Shown here: piece by piece, positions 20,395 to 22,343 of the stretch
How positions within the stretch are numbered: position 1 is the first letter of the stretch
Layout of the letters: each line of letters starts with the position of its first letter
Origin: Deltaproteobacteria bacterium
GTDB taxonomy: Bacteria > Desulfobacterota > DSM-4660 > Desulfatiglandales > HGW-15
NCBI GenBank assembly: GCA_016926135.1
Contig: JAFGPH010000199.1
Location: forward strand, 1-22,343
DNA: 22,343 bases
Direction of reading: 5' to 3'
Position numbers and translations under genes: made by a program
Notes under the pieces: generated by a model
Databases searched by the model: none
What the model was told of the DNA's origin: nothing
The model's input: the letters and a program-made list of their open reading frames with translations, nothing else

Positions 20395-22341
20395 ATGGAG
20401 AATCAAAGACCGAGCACAGGTCCACTCAATAAGGCCCATCCGAAAAAGGATTTCGCCTCCAGGCGGAAACTGGGGGAATTGCTCGTGGAGACGGGCCTTT
20501 TGCCCCAGGAAAAGCTGGTCGAGGCATTGAACGCCCAGAAAGACTCCGGGAAGAGGCTCGGTCAGTTGTTGCTGGGTATGAATCTTATCTCTGAGGAGGA
20601 GATGGCCTTTGCCCTGGCCATGCAGCTCAAGATTCCCTACGTGGACCTCACCTCCCAGGCGATTCCCACGAACGTGATCGAATCCATACCCGAAGAGGTC
20701 TCCCGTAAGTTCATCTGCGTCCCCATCGCCCTGAAGAACAGCATCCTGGACGTGGCCATGGCCGATCCTCTGGACCTCAATATGATGAAGGATATCCAAT
20801 TCATCACGGGATACAGCATTCAGCCAGCCATCTCAACCTCAACACAGATCCTGGAACTCCTCCAGAAGCACTACCACCCGGAGAGGACCATCGGCCAGGT
20901 GGCGGACGAACTGGGAGGGGATGAATTGATGGAGTTCCTGCCCGAGAGGGAGGTCAAAGAGGACGAGGCCGAGAGGGAGCAGGATGTGAAGGACTCGCCT
21001 TTTGTGAAGATGGTGGACCTGATCATCAAGAACGCCATCAAGAAGGGGGCGAGTGACGTCCATATTGAGGCCCAGGAGAACCAGGTGAGGGTGAGAAACC
21101 GTGTGGACGGCGTGCTGCAGGATTCCATTCGGCTTCCCAAGTGGACCCAGCCCATCATCATCTCGAGGATCAAGGTCCTGGGGGGCATGGACATTGCCGA
21201 GAAGAGGCTCCCCCAGGACGGGAGAATCAAGGTCCGCTCCCGGAATGTCTCGGTGGACCTCAGGGTTTCTACCCTCCCGACCTATTACGGAGAGAAGGCG
21301 GTCATCAGGATCCTGAACAAGGAGCAGTCCTTCCTGACCCTTAATGAGCTGGGATTCACCCCCAGGAGCATGGAAACCATCCAGAATATCATCGCTCAGC
21401 CTCAGGGGATGCTCCTGATCACGGGTCCTACGGGGAGCGGTAAAACCTCCACCCTGTATGCCTGCATGCAGGCGATCAAGTCCGACGAGGTCAATATCGT
21501 CACGGTGGAAGACCCTGTGGAATACGAACTGGGCGGCATCAACCAGGTACAGATCAATGAGAAGGTGGGGTTGACCTTCCCCTTTGTCCTCCGCTCCATA
21601 CTGAGACAGGACCCCAACGTGATCATGATCGGTGAGATCCGGGATGTGGAAACGGCCGAGATCGCCCTTCAGTCCTCCCTGACAGGTCACCTGGTGCTCT
21701 CCACGCTCCACACGAACGACGCTCCCTCGGCGATCAATCGTCTCGTGGACATCGGAATACCGGCCTACATGATCGCGTCCTCCATCATTGGGATCGTGGC
21801 CCAGCGTCTGGTGCGGATGATATGCCCCGACTGCAGAGAGGAGTATGTACCCGAGGCGGATCTGCTGGGTCGGATGGGCCTGGACAAGAAATCGCTGCCC
21901 TTCAAGTTCTACCGCGGCGCAGGGTGTGCGAAGTGCGGGAACCTGGGGTTCCGCGGCCGGACGGTGATCGAAGAGGTGTTGGTCATGACCCGGAAGATCA
22001 GGGAACTCACCCAGGCGGGGGCCTCGGTGGATCAGATCCGGGAAGCGGCTATGGCCTCGGGGATGAACACCCTCGGCAACAGCGGGCTTTCCAAAATCGA
22101 GCAGGGCGTCACAACCCTGGATGAGGTGCTGAAGGCGGTTCAACAAAAAGAAGAATTGACCACCATCTGCCCCCACTGCAAAAAGGGGGTCAGCCTGGAC
22201 TTCAAGGATTGTCCCTACTGCAAAAAACCCCTGGTCCCCACATGTAACTCCTGCGGCCGTATTGTGCAGCCGGACTGGGTGGTCTGTCCTCATTGCAGAA
22301 ACGATCTGAAGCCCGAGGCCGAAATGCTTGCCGCTTCCTGA
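20395..22341 (+). CDS. GspE/PilB-family ATPase with MshEN domain and C-terminal double zinc ribbon
   Basis: A 648-aa secretion or type IV pilus assembly ATPase. The N-terminal MshEN-type domain (about residues 20-150) reads KLGELLVETGLLPQEKLVEA and RLGQLLLGMNLISEEEM; such domains can bind c-di-GMP. The core has Walker A GPTGSGKT (344-351), the Asp box and Walker B IMIGEIRD (about 410-416), the His box GHLVLSTLHTND, and the usual cysteines CPDC (477, 480) and CAKCG. After the normal end near residue 580 a non-standard tail carries eight cysteines in two zinc ribbons: CPHC (592, 595) with CPYC (606, 609), and CNSC (617, 620) with CPHC (631, 634). The start ATG (MENQRPS) is preferred to an earlier in-frame TTG. 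No pilin or secretin gene lies in the window. Confidence 0.92.
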   Translation: MENQRPSTGPLNKAHPKKDFASRRKLGELLVETGLLPQEKLVEALNAQKDSGKRLGQLLLGMNLISEEEMAFALAMQLKIPYVDLTSQAIPTNVIESIPEEVSRKFICVPIALKNSILDVAMADPLDLNMMKDIQFITGYSIQPAISTSTQILELLQKHYHPERTIGQVADELGGDELMEFLPEREVKEDEAEREQDVKDSPFVKMVDLIIKNAIKKGASDVHIEAQENQVRVRNRVDGVLQDSIRLPKWTQPIIISRIKVLGGMDIAEKRLPQDGRIKVRSRNVSVDLRVSTLPTYYGEKAVIRILNKEQSFLTLNELGFTPRSMETIQNIIAQPQGMLLITGPTGSGKTSTLYACMQAIKSDEVNIVTVEDPVEYELGGINQVQINEKVGLTFPFVLRSILRQDPNVIMIGEIRDVETAEIALQSSLTGHLVLSTLHTNDAPSAINRLVDIGIPAYMIASSIIGIVAQRLVRMICPDCREEYVPEADLLGRMGLDKKSLPFKFYRGAGCAKCGNLGFRGRTVIEEVLVMTRKIRELTQAGASVDQIREAAMASGMNTLGNSGLSKIEQGVTTLDEVLKAVQQKEELTTICPHCKKGVSLDFKDCPYCKKPLVPTCNSCGRIVQPDWVVCPHCRNDLKPEAEMLAAS

Positions 22342-22343
22342 AA

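Noticed and set aside
20839..22293. Minus-strand ORF of 484 codons opposite the GspE-type gene
   Set aside because: Antisense shadow; the plus-strand protein has intact Walker motifs and zinc sites.

Overview
The window looks like a chromosomal stretch from a Desulfobacterota-type ("deltaproteobacterial") anaerobe. That is inferred from gene content: an HdrC/HdrB-like iron-sulfur protein, a GcvH-like lipoyl carrier, many periplasmic-binding-protein transporters for organic acids, FolD, a CHASE2 Ser/Thr kinase, a GspE/PilB ATPase, and intergenic spaces rich in small palindromic repeats. No marker gene in the window fixes the taxon.

Layout. (1) 1-4421, minus strand: a TRAP transporter operon in the order dctP, dctQ, dctM. 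A terminator-like hairpin follows, then a 159-aa membrane protein, a 39-aa single-span peptide and the first codons of a gene that runs off the left edge. The operon has a strong promoter near 4336-4365, overlapped by a perfect 17-bp palindrome. (2) 4422-6295, minus strand: a GcvH-like protein and a class V aminotransferase, separated by a compact pair of hairpins whose loops are perfectly complementary. (3) 6745-7851, plus strand: a fused HdrC-HdrB-like iron-sulfur protein. (4) 7997-14143, minus strand: a six-gene catabolic operon, in transcription order iron-dependent alcohol dehydrogenase, PanB-like ketopantoate hydroxymethyltransferase, TctB, TctA, TctC (a complete tripartite tricarboxylate transporter) and a 2-keto-4-pentenoate hydratase-family enzyme. 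A GntR/FadR-type regulator is read divergently (14471-15151), and the shared control region carries repeated half-sites. (5) 15152-16495: about 1.3 kb that is almost gene-free. It holds one small Cys-rich ORF, a bidirectional terminator, a MITE-like element and copies of several dispersed repeats. (6) 16496-17404: folD, plus strand. It converges on a CHASE2-TPR-Ser/Thr kinase gene (minus) across a long inverted repeat that also encodes the kinase stop codon. (7) 20395-22341, plus strand: a GspE/PilB-family secretion or pilus ATPase with an extra C-terminal double zinc ribbon, divergent from the kinase.

How the parts may work together (inference). The minus-strand operon of region 4 reads as an uptake-and-degradation unit for a small organic acid. 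TctABC imports it. The dehydrogenase, hydratase and PanB-like enzyme could convert it to a 2-oxo acid with release or transfer of a one-carbon unit, and the GntR protein would sense substrate. No panC or panD is present, so PanB here is more likely catabolic or accessory than part of a pantothenate operon. The TRAP system is a second organic-acid importer, with a solute-binding protein of the Tat-exported 2-oxo-acid/aromatic-acid type. This catabolic operon and the paired-hairpin/dispersed-repeat family are the most promising leads. No phage, transposase, CRISPR array, tRNA or rRNA was seen.
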